Counted from the first letter of the stretch, positions 25,952 through 35,615 are shown. The stretch: DNA of 64,000 nt from Glutamicibacter sp. B1 (GCF_039602135.1 NZ_CP125942.1:2604001-2668000), one strand, 5' to 3'. The notes: generated by a model not told the origin, from the sequence alone. A program made the numbers and translations.

Positions 25952-28315
25952 ATGGCAGCCAAGAAGTCCCCCTTTTTTGATACCGCCACCACCCTGGGAA
26001 AAGTCGTTGCATTCTTCGGAATCAGCGCCCTGTGTGGTGTGCTCGCAGCAGGCATGCTTGTGCCCGTCGCTGCAATCGCTAAAACCGGTTTGACCACCGG
26101 TAACAACATTGTCAGCGCGCTCCCAAGCTCGTTTGAAAAGCTCCCCATTTCGGAGCCTTCAACGATCCTCGATGCCGACGGAAAAACCATCGCGACTTTC
26201 TATCAACAAAATCGCGAACCCGTGAAACTTGATGACATCTCGCCGTATATGCGTAAGGCCATCGTCTCCGTGGAAGATGAACGCTTCTACGAGCACAACG
26301 GTGTCGACCCTAAGGGCATCGCACGAGCCATCGTGGGCAACTTGACCTCCACCTCGCGTTCCGGTGCATCAACCTTGACTCAGCAGTACGTGAACAACTT
26401 GCTGGTGAACAATCAGGAACTGACCGGTTCTGAGGAATCGACCATTTCGGGTCAAAAGGATTATGCGGCAAAGATCCGCGAGCTGAAGTACGCGGTAGCT
26501 ATCGAAAAGGAAATGTCCAAGGACGAAATCCTTGAAGGCTACCTGAACCTGGTGCTCTTCTCCGGTCGTGAGTACGGAGTCCAGGCCGCGGCCCAGCGCT
26601 TCTATTCGATTGATGCTAAGGACTTGAACGTCCAGCAGTCTGCCATGCTTGCTGGCATGGTTCAGTTGCCGAACGTTTATAACCCAATCAATAACCCAGA
26701 ACGTTCTCTTGATCGACGCAACAAGGTGCTGGGCAACATGTACCGCACCGGCGCGATTACGAAGAAGGAATACGACACCGCAGTTAAGTCGGACCTCGAA
26801 CTCAAGCCAAGCACTTCCCCATCGGGCTGCTCGGCTGCTGGTGACAACGCGTACTTCTGCGACTACGTCACTAACCTGATTCTCAGCGATGATACCTTCG
26901 GCAAAACCAAGGAAGATCGCGAAGGCCTGCTGTACCGCGGCGGACTGACCATTAAGACCACGCTGAATAGCACGCTGAACAAGAAGGCTGCCGCCGACGC
27001 TCGCAACGCTATTGATCCAAACGCTAAGTCCAACAAGGACATCTACTCTTCGGTCGTCTCCGTGGAGCCAGGTACCGGAAACATCCTGACCATGGCGCAG
27101 AACACCACTTACGGTCCAGAGAGCAAAGACTCTGGCGCAAGTACGTACTACAACTTCGCTGTTGAACGTTCGAAGGGTGGCGCCGGTGGCTTCCAGGGCG
27201 GTTCGACCATGAAGCCGTACACCACGCTTGCCTGGCTCACCGAGGGCAACCACATGTACGACACCATCAACGCGAAGAAGCAGAACTTCACCTCTGCGAA
27301 TAAATGGCGTGCTTCCTGTTTGCCAGGTGGAACAACTTACACCTCCAAGTGGGAACCGAAGAACGCTTCGGCTGGTTTCTACCGTCGCATGACCGTTGAT
27401 ACCGGTTTGTACTGGTCCATTAACTCGGCAACAGTTCAGGAAGCTTACAAGACTGACTTGTGCACCATCGCTGATTACACCAAGCGTCTAGGAGTATTGG
27501 ATCAGGACGCCGATAATGGTCAGCCTGGTCCAATCAGCCCAGCGAACCCATCGTTCATCATTGGTTCGGCCAACATCACCCCACTATCGCAGGCTGCAGC
27601 TTTTGCAACCTTCGCTAACAAGGGCGAGTTCTGCCAGCCACGTGCGATGACCAGCGTTTCGGATAAGGACGGCAATGAGTACAAGGTTCCTCAGGAATCG
27701 TGCTCACAAGAAATTGACCCGACCTATGTCGCCGACCTCAATGGCACTCTAAAGAAAATCGCGACCAAACGAGTTTCTAAGGGAAGAGTTGCAGGTCCTA
27801 TCGCGGGTAAGACCGGAACGAACAACTACGCCACCTCTACCTGGTTCGTTGGTTACACCACCGGCATTTCCACCGCTACCTGGGTTGGCCGTCTGAACGG
27901 CAAGACCGGTAACGAAGAAACCACCTTGCACGGAGCCATCATCAACGACAAGCAGGCTCCAGCGATGGTTGACTCTTCGACCTATGCAGCTCCACTCTGG
28001 GTGGACTTCATGGAAGAAGCAGTGCTCGAATACGATCGCAGCAGCTTCGGCTCTGCTCGCAGCAAACCAGTAGTCAAGAAGGAGACCACCAAGGAATCCT
28101 CTTCTTCCTCGTCCAGCGACTCAAAGTCTGATTCAAAGTCCGATTCGGAGGATTCGAAGAAGGAATCAGATTCCAAGAGTGAGTCAACTACTTCCACTAA
28201 GGAATCAACCGACCAAAAGTCTGACTCGAAGAGCAGCAATAGCAGCGATTCGAATAAGAACAACGGAAACGGTAACGGGAACGGTAATGGCAACGGAAAG
28301 AAATCCGACGGCTAG
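25952..28315 (+). CDS. Class A penicillin-binding protein (bifunctional transglycosylase/transpeptidase)
   Basis: About 787 residues from ATG 25952; the frame upstream is antisense to DUF4177. One membrane anchor (about 15-40), GT51 glycosyltransferase with EDERFYEHNGVDPKG near 107 and GASTLTQQY, and a penicillin-binding domain with SxxK (GGSTMKPY near 417), SxN (SINSATV near 489) and KTG (AGKTGTN near 619). Polymerises and cross-links peptidoglycan outside the membrane. The tail is a 75-residue Ser/Asp/Lys/Asn low-complexity region ending NGNGNGNGNG, with no PASTA domain, unlike M. tuberculosis PonA2 at the same locus. Confidence 0.94.
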   Translation: MAAKKSPFFDTATTLGKVVAFFGISALCGVLAAGMLVPVAAIAKTGLTTGNNIVSALPSSFEKLPISEPSTILDADGKTIATFYQQNREPVKLDDISPYMRKAIVSVEDERFYEHNGVDPKGIARAIVGNLTSTSRSGASTLTQQYVNNLLVNNQELTGSEESTISGQKDYAAKIRELKYAVAIEKEMSKDEILEGYLNLVLFSGREYGVQAAAQRFYSIDAKDLNVQQSAMLAGMVQLPNVYNPINNPERSLDRRNKVLGNMYRTGAITKKEYDTAVKSDLELKPSTSPSGCSAAGDNAYFCDYVTNLILSDDTFGKTKEDREGLLYRGGLTIKTTLNSTLNKKAAADARNAIDPNAKSNKDIYSSVVSVEPGTGNILTMAQNTTYGPESKDSGASTYYNFAVERSKGGAGGFQGGSTMKPYTTLAWLTEGNHMYDTINAKKQNFTSANKWRASCLPGGTTYTSKWEPKNASAGFYRRMTVDTGLYWSINSATVQEAYKTDLCTIADYTKRLGVLDQDADNGQPGPISPANPSFIIGSANITPLSQAAAFATFANKGEFCQPRAMTSVSDKDGNEYKVPQESCSQEIDPTYVADLNGTLKKIATKRVSKGRVAGPIAGKTGTNNYATSTWFVGYTTGISTATWVGRLNGKTGNEETTLHGAIINDKQAPAMVDSSTYAAPLWVDFMEEAVLEYDRSSFGSARSKPVVKKETTKESSSSSSSDSKSDSKSDSEDSKKESDSKSESTTSTKESTDQKSDSKSSNSSDSNKNNGNGNGNGNGNGKKSDG

Positions 28316-28327
28316 TTAAGTTCCAAC

Positions 28328-28363
28328 GAAGGCCGCGTTCAACTTTGGTTGAACGCGGCCTTC
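28328..28363 (+). terminator. Terminator of the class A PBP gene
   Basis: 16-base perfect arms (28328-28343 / 28348-28363) with a TTTG loop, 12 bases after the stop. Confidence 0.88.
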
Positions 28364-28434
28364 GGTCTAGATTGGCAATAGCGGACTTCACCAATGATTG
28401 CTTCAGGGCATGAAAGGACGATGGCAGACAGGTC

Positions 28435-29388
28435 ATGGTTGAACACAAAACATTTGCTGCAGCACTGCGTCATGCGGCTGGCACTACTGCTCTCGCTGCC
28501 GGTGGTGCATTAGCCCTTGGCGGTGCGTTAGTTGGCTACGGCATGCTTGAGACGCAGAAATTTGGACTTCGTCGCGAAACCTTGAACATTCTGCCTCGAG
28601 GCGCAGCCGATATTAAGGTGCTGCACCTTTCGGATATCCACATGATTCCTGGCCAAGAAGTAAAGATCCAATGGCTGCGCGAGCTTGCTGACCTGAAGCC
28701 TGATTTTGTTATCAACACCGGAGATAACCTCAGCCATCGCGATGGGATCCCTCCGCTCCTGAGAGCCTTAAAACCACTGATGGCTTTCCCTGGTGCATTC
28801 GTTCCAGGTTCTAACTGCTATTACGCGCCAAGACTCAAGAATCCGTTCAAGTACTTTGGGCGCACCAATGGCATTCCAAATCCTGCCTCGCGGGATCTAC
28901 TCGCTTTTGAAGACATGCACAGGGCTTTCGGTGCTGCCGGTTGGGTCAACATGTCTAACCGCTCGCATTCCACGGTGCTCAATGGACTCCGCTTGGACTT
29001 GACCGGCGTGGATGATCCGCACATTGACCGGGATCATTTCGCGGGCTGGCCACGTGGCTCTTCAACCAGCAATCAGGCCCCGCACGTCCGTATTGCCCTG
29101 ACCCATGCTCCGTACCAGCGCGTGCTGGACCAGTTCACAGAAGCGAAGGCAGATGTCATCTTTGCTGGCCACACCCATGGTGGGCAGGTGTGCATCCCTG
29201 GCTACGGCGCGCTGGTCTCAAACTGTGACCTACCAAACTGGCGTGCCCGCGGACTTAGCGATTGGGAATACGCTGGAAACTCTGTGCCGCTGAACGTATC
29301 GGCCGGTTTAGGCACATCGCGTTTTGCACCTATCCGCTTTGCTTGCCCACCAGAAGCCATCTTGGTGACACTAACCGGACGCAACTAG
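28435..29388 (+). CDS. Membrane-anchored metallophosphoesterase
   Basis: 317 residues. N-terminal hydrophobic segment (TTALAAGGALALGGALVGYG), then the dimetal phosphoesterase motifs: LHLSDIHM (D, H), VINTGDNLSH, ALTHAPYQ and FAGHTHGGQV. The usual GNHD asparagine motif reads PGSNCYYAP, an actinobacterial variant of GSNDYYAP with cysteine in place of aspartate. Next to the class A PBP, as in M. tuberculosis (Rv3682-Rv3683), suggesting a cell-envelope role. Substrate unknown. AGG is only three bases from the start codon, so initiation is uncertain. Confidence 0.87.
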   Translation: MVEHKTFAAALRHAAGTTALAAGGALALGGALVGYGMLETQKFGLRRETLNILPRGAADIKVLHLSDIHMIPGQEVKIQWLRELADLKPDFVINTGDNLSHRDGIPPLLRALKPLMAFPGAFVPGSNCYYAPRLKNPFKYFGRTNGIPNPASRDLLAFEDMHRAFGAAGWVNMSNRSHSTVLNGLRLDLTGVDDPHIDRDHFAGWPRGSSTSNQAPHVRIALTHAPYQRVLDQFTEAKADVIFAGHTHGGQVCIPGYGALVSNCDLPNWRARGLSDWEYAGNSVPLNVSAGLGTSRFAPIRFACPPEAILVTLTGRN

Positions 29389-29406
29389 GTTCGCTCTCTC
29401 ACCTTT

Positions 29407-29450
29407 TGAATCCCGGTATCTCACGAATCCTCGTGAGATACCGGGATTCA
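29407..29450 (+). terminator. Terminator after the metallophosphoesterase gene
   Basis: Perfect 20-base arms (29407-29426 / 29431-29450), ATCC loop, then CTTTAACC. Confidence 0.88.
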
Positions 29451-29550
29451 CTTTAACCTCATCTGAAGCATTTCTTTCCCATATCCGAAAATCGATTGAA
29501 TTCTCTCAACCACTAACGGTAAGCTGAAGCTCTGTCTAACTTCTGGATGA

Positions 29551-31386
29551 ATGCGGGGTACCGTGGCGCAAGCACAAAAGGTCGATTCCAAAGATCCTGT
29601 TCCGCTTTCCGCAACGTTGAAACGGCTATATCCGTTTGTGAAGCCGATTCTCCCCCGACTGTTCTGCGGTTTTTTGTGCGCCCTTGGTGCTGGCATCGTA
29701 GCTCTAGTCATCCCACAGGTTTTGGCCTGGCTAGTGAACTCCGTACTACACCGCGACGGTGTCTCATCCGAGGTCTGGATTTCCGTTGCCATCGTGGCTG
29801 CGTTGGGATTCGTTGAAGCATTCTTAATCTTCATGCGTCGACAATTTGTACTCACCCCCGCTGCCGGGCTAGAAACCAAGATGCGCATCCGGTTCTATAA
29901 GCATCTTCAGCGCCTGCCAGTCGCCTTCCACGAACGTTGGGGCTCCGGCCAGCTACTCTCCCGCTCCATGTCAGATCTCTCGTTGCTACGGCGTTGGCTG
30001 GCCTTCGGCGCCATGATGCTCGTGGTTGAGACCGTTACCGTCATCACTGGTTTAGTCCTCATGTTCACGCATTCGTGGATCTTAGGCCTGCTGTACTTTT
30101 TGGGCTCCATCCCCATTGCCATTAAGGCCTACCGATTCCGCAATGAATACCGCGCAGCCAGCCGACTCAGCCAAGATCAAGCCGGCGACTTGGCCACCGC
30201 CGTTGAAGAATCCGTACATGGCATCCGCGTGATCAAGGCGTTTGGTCGCGGGCCACATATTTACGAAGGTTTTAATTCCCAGGCTAAGTCCTTGCAGGAA
30301 ACCGAAATCGCCAAGGCTAAGACGCTGGCCAGTTTCTTGCTCACTGTGGTCGCTGTGCCAGAAACAATTTTGGGCCTTGGTCTAATTATCGGCATCGCGC
30401 AAGTCGCCAACGGGACTCTCAGCGTCGGAGCTTTAGTTGCCTACTTCGCGATTGCCGCAGTGATTGCTGGGCCGGTCGAAGGAATGGGCATGCTGTTGGG
30501 CATGACCCTAAGTACCAAGACCGCCCTAGACCGTCATTTTGAGGTCATGGACGCGACCAATGACATCGTCTCCCCCGAAGATCCAAGCAGCCCAGAACAT
30601 CGCGATGGCAGCGTAGAACTGCATCATGTCCGCTTTGCCTATCCCGACACCGCTGGAACGCACCGACCGATCCTCGCCGATATCAATCTTCAGATTCGAC
30701 CCGGTGAAACTATGGCTTTAGTCGGTATCACTGGTTCAGGAAAATCAACACTTCTCAACCTCATTCCACGCCTGCACGAAACCACCGCAGGAGAAGTTTT
30801 AGTGCATGGACAGAACGTCAAAGATTGGGATCTTGATCAGTTACGCACGGAAATTGCCGTCGCTTTTGAAGACACCACCTTGTTCTCCACGACCATCCGA
30901 GACAATGTCTTGCTCGGTGCGCCCGCATCCCTCACTGAAGATGAACGGCAAGCCTTGCTGGACGAAGCGCTAGATGTGGCCCAGGCGCACTTCGCATATT
31001 CGCTACCACAGGGCGTAGATACGCTCATCGGCGAGGAAGGACTCTCCCTCTCAGGCGGTCAGCGACAGCGCATTGCTCTGGCCCGAGCCATCGCAGCTCG
31101 GCCCAGCGTGTTAGTACTTGATGACCCGCTCTCCGCACTGGACGTTCGCACCGAAGAACTAGTGACCGAAAAGCTTCGGGAAGTACTAACGGGAACCACC
31201 ACATTGATTGTGGCACACAGACCATCCACGGTGATGCTGGCAGACCGAGTAGCCCTATTACGCGATGGACGTATCGATGCGGTAGGTAGTCACACGCACT
31301 TACTGAGCACAAACGAGCACTACCGTTTTGTCATTGCCAGCCTGGATGACGAGGAACTTACAACCGCCGGGGAGGCCTCACGATGA
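29551..31386 (+). CDS. ABC exporter half-transporter A (catalytically degenerate Walker B)
   Basis: 611 residues: type I exporter membrane domain with six helices (to about 330), then a nucleotide-binding domain with Walker A GITGSGKST (near 391), canonical signature LSLSGGQRQRI, Walker B LVLDDPLSALD (near 521) and H-loop IVAHRPST. The residue after the Walker B aspartate is Asp rather than catalytic Glu, the mark of the degenerate site in heterodimers such as TM287/288 and BmrCD. Overlaps the second half-transporter by four bases (ATGA). Start is the ATG at 29551 or a GTG at 29563. Substrate unknown; multidrug or lipid export is a guess. Confidence 0.9.
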   Translation: MRGTVAQAQKVDSKDPVPLSATLKRLYPFVKPILPRLFCGFLCALGAGIVALVIPQVLAWLVNSVLHRDGVSSEVWISVAIVAALGFVEAFLIFMRRQFVLTPAAGLETKMRIRFYKHLQRLPVAFHERWGSGQLLSRSMSDLSLLRRWLAFGAMMLVVETVTVITGLVLMFTHSWILGLLYFLGSIPIAIKAYRFRNEYRAASRLSQDQAGDLATAVEESVHGIRVIKAFGRGPHIYEGFNSQAKSLQETEIAKAKTLASFLLTVVAVPETILGLGLIIGIAQVANGTLSVGALVAYFAIAAVIAGPVEGMGMLLGMTLSTKTALDRHFEVMDATNDIVSPEDPSSPEHRDGSVELHHVRFAYPDTAGTHRPILADINLQIRPGETMALVGITGSGKSTLLNLIPRLHETTAGEVLVHGQNVKDWDLDQLRTEIAVAFEDTTLFSTTIRDNVLLGAPASLTEDERQALLDEALDVAQAHFAYSLPQGVDTLIGEEGLSLSGGQRQRIALARAIAARPSVLVLDDPLSALDVRTEELVTEKLREVLTGTTTLIVAHRPSTVMLADRVALLRDGRIDAVGSHTHLLSTNEHYRFVIASLDDEELTTAGEASR

Positions 31387-33191
31387 GTAAACCATTAGGT
31401 GTTGCCAACGAGGACTCCATCAAGCTCTCAGGCGCTGAACGCAAGGTCGTACGTCAACGCTCCTTCCGGCTGTTGGCGGCCCTCGCCTTGCCACAGAAAA
31501 AACTCTTCATCCTCACGGTTGTACTAGTTTTAGTCTCGAACGCTGCCCGAGTGATGTTGCCAGTGATCATTGCGTTCGCCATCGATTGGACCTTGCCGCA
31601 GGTTCGCGAAGGAAACTGGGCGGCCCTCGGGCTGACTGGTGCCGGCTACATTGTTTGTGCAATTCTCAGCGGTGTTTTACTGGCTTGGTACATCAACTCC
31701 GCGGCAAAAATATCCCAAGCAATGCTGTTAGATCTTCGCCAACAAGTTTTCCGTCATACCCAGCGCCTGAGTCTAGAATTCCATGAGAACTACACCTCTG
31801 GTCGCATCATTTCCCGACAGACTTCGGATCTGGAAACCCTTCGAGAACTCTTGGATCAGGGTGTCTCTGAGCTAGCTTCCTCCTGCGTTTTCATCATTTT
31901 CACGTTGATTTCGATTTTCTTCTTGGACTGGCAAAGCGGGCTCGTCGTCTGCCTCGCAGCCATACCGGTAGCGGTGCTCTTCTTCTGGTATCAACGCCGT
32001 TCTGAAGTTTTGTATCGAGAATCTCGCGTTGTCTCGGCCAAGGTCATCTCGACTTTCGTAGAAACCATGACCGGCATTCGTGCGGTGAAGGCGTTCCGTC
32101 GTGAACGCGCCAACGACGAAAACTACCAACAAATCGCCGAGAAATATCGAGATAACTCGGTGCGCTCGTTCAATCTCTTTGGCATCTTGCAACCCGGGCT
32201 TGTTCTCATTGGCAACCTGACAGTGGCTGCTCTGCTGGCCTACGGCGGTTTCCGCATCATCAACGGTTCTATGGAGGTCGGTGCCATGGTGGCCATCCTC
32301 TTGGCTTCCAAGCGACTCTTCCAGCCAGTTGAGCATATTGCCATGTTCTATTCCTCGCTACAGTCAGCAACCGCGGCCTTGGAGAAGGTTTCAGGACTGC
32401 TTGAAGAAGAACCCACCGTCCGCGAGCCAGGACAGCCTCAGAGCATCACAAAGGTCGCTGGTGACCTGGAATTCAAGGACGCTGTCTTTGGTTATGGTGA
32501 TGGTCCGGTCATCATGGATAAGTTTGATCTGCACATTCCAGCAGGACAGACGGTAGCCGTTGTGGGGCAAACCGGAGCAGGTAAGTCGACATTGGCCAAG
32601 CTCATTGCCAGATTCTATGATCTACGTTCGGGAACGTTGACACTGGATTCTGTGCCCATCAATGAGCTTTCGAATAAGGAACTACGTCGGCACGTAGTCA
32701 TGGTCACCCAGGAGGCGTTCCTCTTCTCCGGATCAGTGGCCGAGAACATTGCACTGGGAAGGCCTGGCGCCTCCCTTGAACAAATTCAGGAGGCTGCTCG
32801 TGCGGTAGGAGCCCACGAGTTCATTCTGAACCTGCCCGAGGGCTACGACACCGACGTCAACAAACGCGGCGGTCGAGTCTCCGCTGGACAGCGGCAGTTG
32901 ATCTCCTTTGCCCGCGCATTCTTAGCGGATCCGGCGGTACTGATTCTGGATGAGGCGACCAGCTCCCTGGATATCCCGTCAGAACGCGCGGTTCAGCGTG
33001 GATTGCAGACCTTGTTAGGTAACCGTACGGCGCTGATCATCGCCCACCGTCTATCGACAGTTCAGATCGCTGACCGAGTATTGGTAGTCCATGATGGCAA
33101 GATCACTGAGGATGGGACACCACAACAACTGATTGCCAGCGATGGTCGCTTCGCTGCCTTGCACAAGGCGTGGAAAGACTCCTTGGTCTAG
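31383..33191 (+). CDS. ABC exporter half-transporter B (catalytic Walker B, degenerate signature)
   Basis: 602 residues with the same layout as the upstream partner. Walker A GQTGAGKST (near 394), Walker B LILDEATSSLD with the catalytic glutamate (near 519), H-loop IIAHRLST. Its signature is RVSAGQRQL, S-A-G-Q instead of S-G-G-Q. Thus the degenerate halves of the two proteins complement: one active ATP site (this Walker A/B with the partner's LSGGQ) and one inactive site, the standard asymmetric heterodimer. Translationally coupled. Confidence 0.92.
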   Translation: MSKPLGVANEDSIKLSGAERKVVRQRSFRLLAALALPQKKLFILTVVLVLVSNAARVMLPVIIAFAIDWTLPQVREGNWAALGLTGAGYIVCAILSGVLLAWYINSAAKISQAMLLDLRQQVFRHTQRLSLEFHENYTSGRIISRQTSDLETLRELLDQGVSELASSCVFIIFTLISIFFLDWQSGLVVCLAAIPVAVLFFWYQRRSEVLYRESRVVSAKVISTFVETMTGIRAVKAFRRERANDENYQQIAEKYRDNSVRSFNLFGILQPGLVLIGNLTVAALLAYGGFRIINGSMEVGAMVAILLASKRLFQPVEHIAMFYSSLQSATAALEKVSGLLEEEPTVREPGQPQSITKVAGDLEFKDAVFGYGDGPVIMDKFDLHIPAGQTVAVVGQTGAGKSTLAKLIARFYDLRSGTLTLDSVPINELSNKELRRHVVMVTQEAFLFSGSVAENIALGRPGASLEQIQEAARAVGAHEFILNLPEGYDTDVNKRGGRVSAGQRQLISFARAFLADPAVLILDEATSSLDIPSERAVQRGLQTLLGNRTALIIAHRLSTVQIADRVLVVHDGKITEDGTPQQLIASDGRFAALHKAWKDSLV

Positions 33192-33202
33192 GCACCACAA
33201 AA

Positions 33203-33257
33203 ACACAACTGCCCCTGTTGACTCAAGAATTTCTTGAGTCAACAGGGGCAGTTGTGT
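33203..33257. terminator. Bidirectional terminator between ABC exporter and purC
   Basis: Perfect 27-base arms (33203-33229 / 33231-33257) with one central base. On the minus strand it is followed by a TTTTTG run, so it serves purC well; on the plus strand the T run is missing. Twelve bases after the ABC stop. Confidence 0.93.
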
Positions 33258-33272
33258 CACTACCAGAGAGTT

Positions 33273-34178
33273 TTACGCGCTGAAGCTTAGACCGGTGAGA
33301 CGCTCATAAGCTTCGATGTACCGTGCGCGAGTCTTCTCTACGATCTCGGCTGGTAGCTGTGGAGGCTGCTCGCCAGAGTTCTTATCCCAGCCCGAGGCGT
33401 CACTGGTCAACCAGTCACGCACAAACTGCTTGTCGAAGCTTGGCTGGGCCTGTCCTGGCTCATAAGCAGCGGCGTCCCAGAAGCGTGAAGAGTCTGGGGT
33501 CAGTACCTCATCGCCTAGGGTGATTTCGCCGGTGACAGGATCAGCACCGAATTCAACCTTGGTGTCGGCCAGAATGATGCCGCGAGCACGAGCAATATGT
33601 TCTGCCTGCTCATAAAGAGCGACGGTCTTCTCCCGGAGGGCTTCAGCCACATCATTGCCAACGCGCTCAACGGTCTGCTCGTAGGTGATGTTCTCGTCGT
33701 GCTCCCCTACCTCGGCCTTAGCCGAGGGGGTGAACAACGCTGGTTCTAGGCGGGAACCATCTACCAAGCCGTCGGGCAATGGCAGGCTGCATACGGTCTT
33801 GGAAACCTTGTATTCGGCCAAGCCAGAGCCGGTGAGGTAACCACGAGCGATGCACTCAATCGGGTACATTTCCAGCTTCTTGCAGACCATCGCACGGCCG
33901 GCCACGGCTGCTGGAACGTCGGTGGAGATCACGTGATTGGCGAAGTCGCCAAGCTGTTCAAACCACCACAGGCTCAGCTGGGTGAGAACCTTACCCTTGT
34001 CCGGAATCTCGCTGGTGAGCACAAAGTCGAAGGCGCTAATGCGGTCCGAAGCGACAACAAGTACTCTGTCGGTTTCCTCGAAGCTCGTGCCTGCTGGCAC
34101 GTAGAGGTCACGAACCTTGCCGGAGTAGAAGTGGTCCCAACCTTCAAGGTCGAGTACTTCGGTCTGGAATCCTGCCAT
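33273..34178 (-). CDS. purC: Phosphoribosylaminoimidazole-succinocarboxamide synthase (SAICAR synthetase)
   Basis: 301 residues; ATP-dependent ligation of aspartate to CAIR in de novo purine synthesis. Starts with YSGKVRDLY, followed by VVASDRISAFDFVLTSEIPD (SAICAR signature region), ECIARGYLTGSGLAEY, and LADTKVEFG. Fourteen bases downstream of purD on the same strand, so an operon. Long form without a fused partner. Confidence 0.97.
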   Translation of the reverse strand: MAGFQTEVLDLEGWDHFYSGKVRDLYVPAGTSFEETDRVLVVASDRISAFDFVLTSEIPDKGKVLTQLSLWWFEQLGDFANHVISTDVPAAVAGRAMVCKKLEMYPIECIARGYLTGSGLAEYKVSKTVCSLPLPDGLVDGSRLEPALFTPSAKAEVGEHDENITYEQTVERVGNDVAEALREKTVALYEQAEHIARARGIILADTKVEFGADPVTGEITLGDEVLTPDSSRFWDAAAYEPGQAQPSFDKQFVRDWLTSDASGWDKNSGEQPPQLPAEIVEKTRARYIEAYERLTGLSFSA

Positions 34179-34192
34179 AACTATTTCGTCCT

Positions 34193-35479
34193 CTACTTGC
34201 TTTGGTCAGCGACGACAATTTCGCCGCGTTCGGCCTTCAACGCGATGTCGGTGCGCGACTGTGCACCATCCCAGCTGATCTCGGCGACACCGGCGTAGGC
34301 GGCCTTGCGAGCTGCTGCGAGGTCATCTCCCAGACCAACCACAGCCAACACTCGTCCGCCAGAAACGATCACGTTGCCCTCAGCATCGGCTGAGGTGCCA
34401 GCGTGCATCACGTGAACGCCTTCCAGTGCGTTCGCTGCCTCCAACCCGGAGATCACCGCGCCCTTCACTGGGGTGTCTGGGTAGTTCTCAGCGGCGATGA
34501 CTACATCCACTGCGGTCTGTGGCGACCAATTCAGCTGTTCTGCATCATCCAGCTGCCCCTTAGCAGCAGCCAGCAAAATGCCACCCAATGGGGTCTTGAG
34601 TCGAGCCAGTACTGCCTGGGTTTCTGGATCACCAAAGCGAGCATTGAATTCAATAACTCGAATACCACGCTTGGTGACCGCCAAGCCGCAGTACAGCACA
34701 CCGGTGAATGGGGTGCCGCGCTTTTCCATTTCGCGCAGGGTTGGGTAGGCGACACGATCCATGACTTCTTCGACAAAGTTCTCTGGGAGCCACTCAAGCG
34801 GTGAGTAGGCACCCATTCCGCCGGTGTTGGGACCTTCATCATTATCGAAGATGCGCTTGAAGTCCTGGGCAGGTGAGAGCGGAACGGCATGCTTGCCATC
34901 ACAAATAACAAACAGCGAAACTTCTGGGCCATCGAGGAATTCTTCGATGACTACGGTGCCTCCGGCTGCAAAGCAAGCTTCAGCGTGCTCCAGTGCTTCA
35001 TCACGGTCAGAGGTCACTACGACACCCTTACCAGCGGCCAGACCATCGTCTTTCACCACATAAGGTGCACCAAAATCATCCAGAGCGCTGGCGGCCTCGT
35101 CACGATTGGTGGCCACGTGGGCCATCGCGGTGGGCACTTCTGCGGCAGCCATGACGTTCTTGGCAAACGCCTTTGAGGCTTCCAGTTGCGCAGCAGCCTT
35201 GGTTGGACCAAAGACTGGAATACCCGCTTCAATCAGGGCATCGGCGACACCGGCTGCTAGTGGGGCTTCGGGGCCAACAACGACGAGTTCACTGGCCAGT
35301 TCGCGAGCGAGTTCGAGAACAGCGGCAGGATCCTGCGCGTCGATGTTGTGGGTAGTGACGTCTTGTGCGATGCCGGCGTTGCCGGGGGCGCAATGGACTT
35401 CTTTGACGTAGGGGTCTGCACTGAGTGCTCGGACAATTGCATGCTCACGGCCGCCTGGGCCAATAACCAGTACCTTCAC
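34193..35479 (-). CDS. purD: Phosphoribosylamine-glycine ligase (GAR synthetase)
   Basis: About 428 residues from the GTG at 35479 (VKVLVIGPGGREHAIVRAL); a TTG at 35512 would add eleven residues but is not needed by the family. ATP-grasp fold: PYVVKDDGLAAGKGVVV, EEFLDGPEVSLFVICDG and the FNARFGDPETQ signature (RFGDPE-Q). Second step of purine synthesis after PurF. Leads the purD-purC operon and is divergent from the asparaginase gene, 136 bases away. Confidence 0.96.
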   Translation of the reverse strand: MKVLVIGPGGREHAIVRALSADPYVKEVHCAPGNAGIAQDVTTHNIDAQDPAAVLELARELASELVVVGPEAPLAAGVADALIEAGIPVFGPTKAAAQLEASKAFAKNVMAAAEVPTAMAHVATNRDEAASALDDFGAPYVVKDDGLAAGKGVVVTSDRDEALEHAEACFAAGGTVVIEEFLDGPEVSLFVICDGKHAVPLSPAQDFKRIFDNDEGPNTGGMGAYSPLEWLPENFVEEVMDRVAYPTLREMEKRGTPFTGVLYCGLAVTKRGIRVIEFNARFGDPETQAVLARLKTPLGGILLAAAKGQLDDAEQLNWSPQTAVDVVIAAENYPDTPVKGAVISGLEAANALEGVHVMHAGTSADAEGNVIVSGGRVLAVVGLGDDLAAARKAAYAGVAEISWDGAQSRTDIALKAERGEIVVADQSK

Positions 35480-35615
35480 TCGCCCGAGTTTACCGGAGAA
35501 ATCGATGGTCAATCGTGTCTATGACATCGCCAGAACATGTGCTGTTGACTGCATCAGCGACTCTTCTTGCCACTGAAACAGGCCAATGTTCGGTTGTCAT
35601 GAATAAACTGAAGAG

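Noticed and set aside
33203..33257. ACTCAAG and CTTGAGT half sites in the ABC/purC terminator, as a possible HAIR element
   Set aside because: The half sites are in the wrong order with a five-base spacer; HAIR needs CTTGAGT-N7-ACTCAAG. They are part of the terminator stem.
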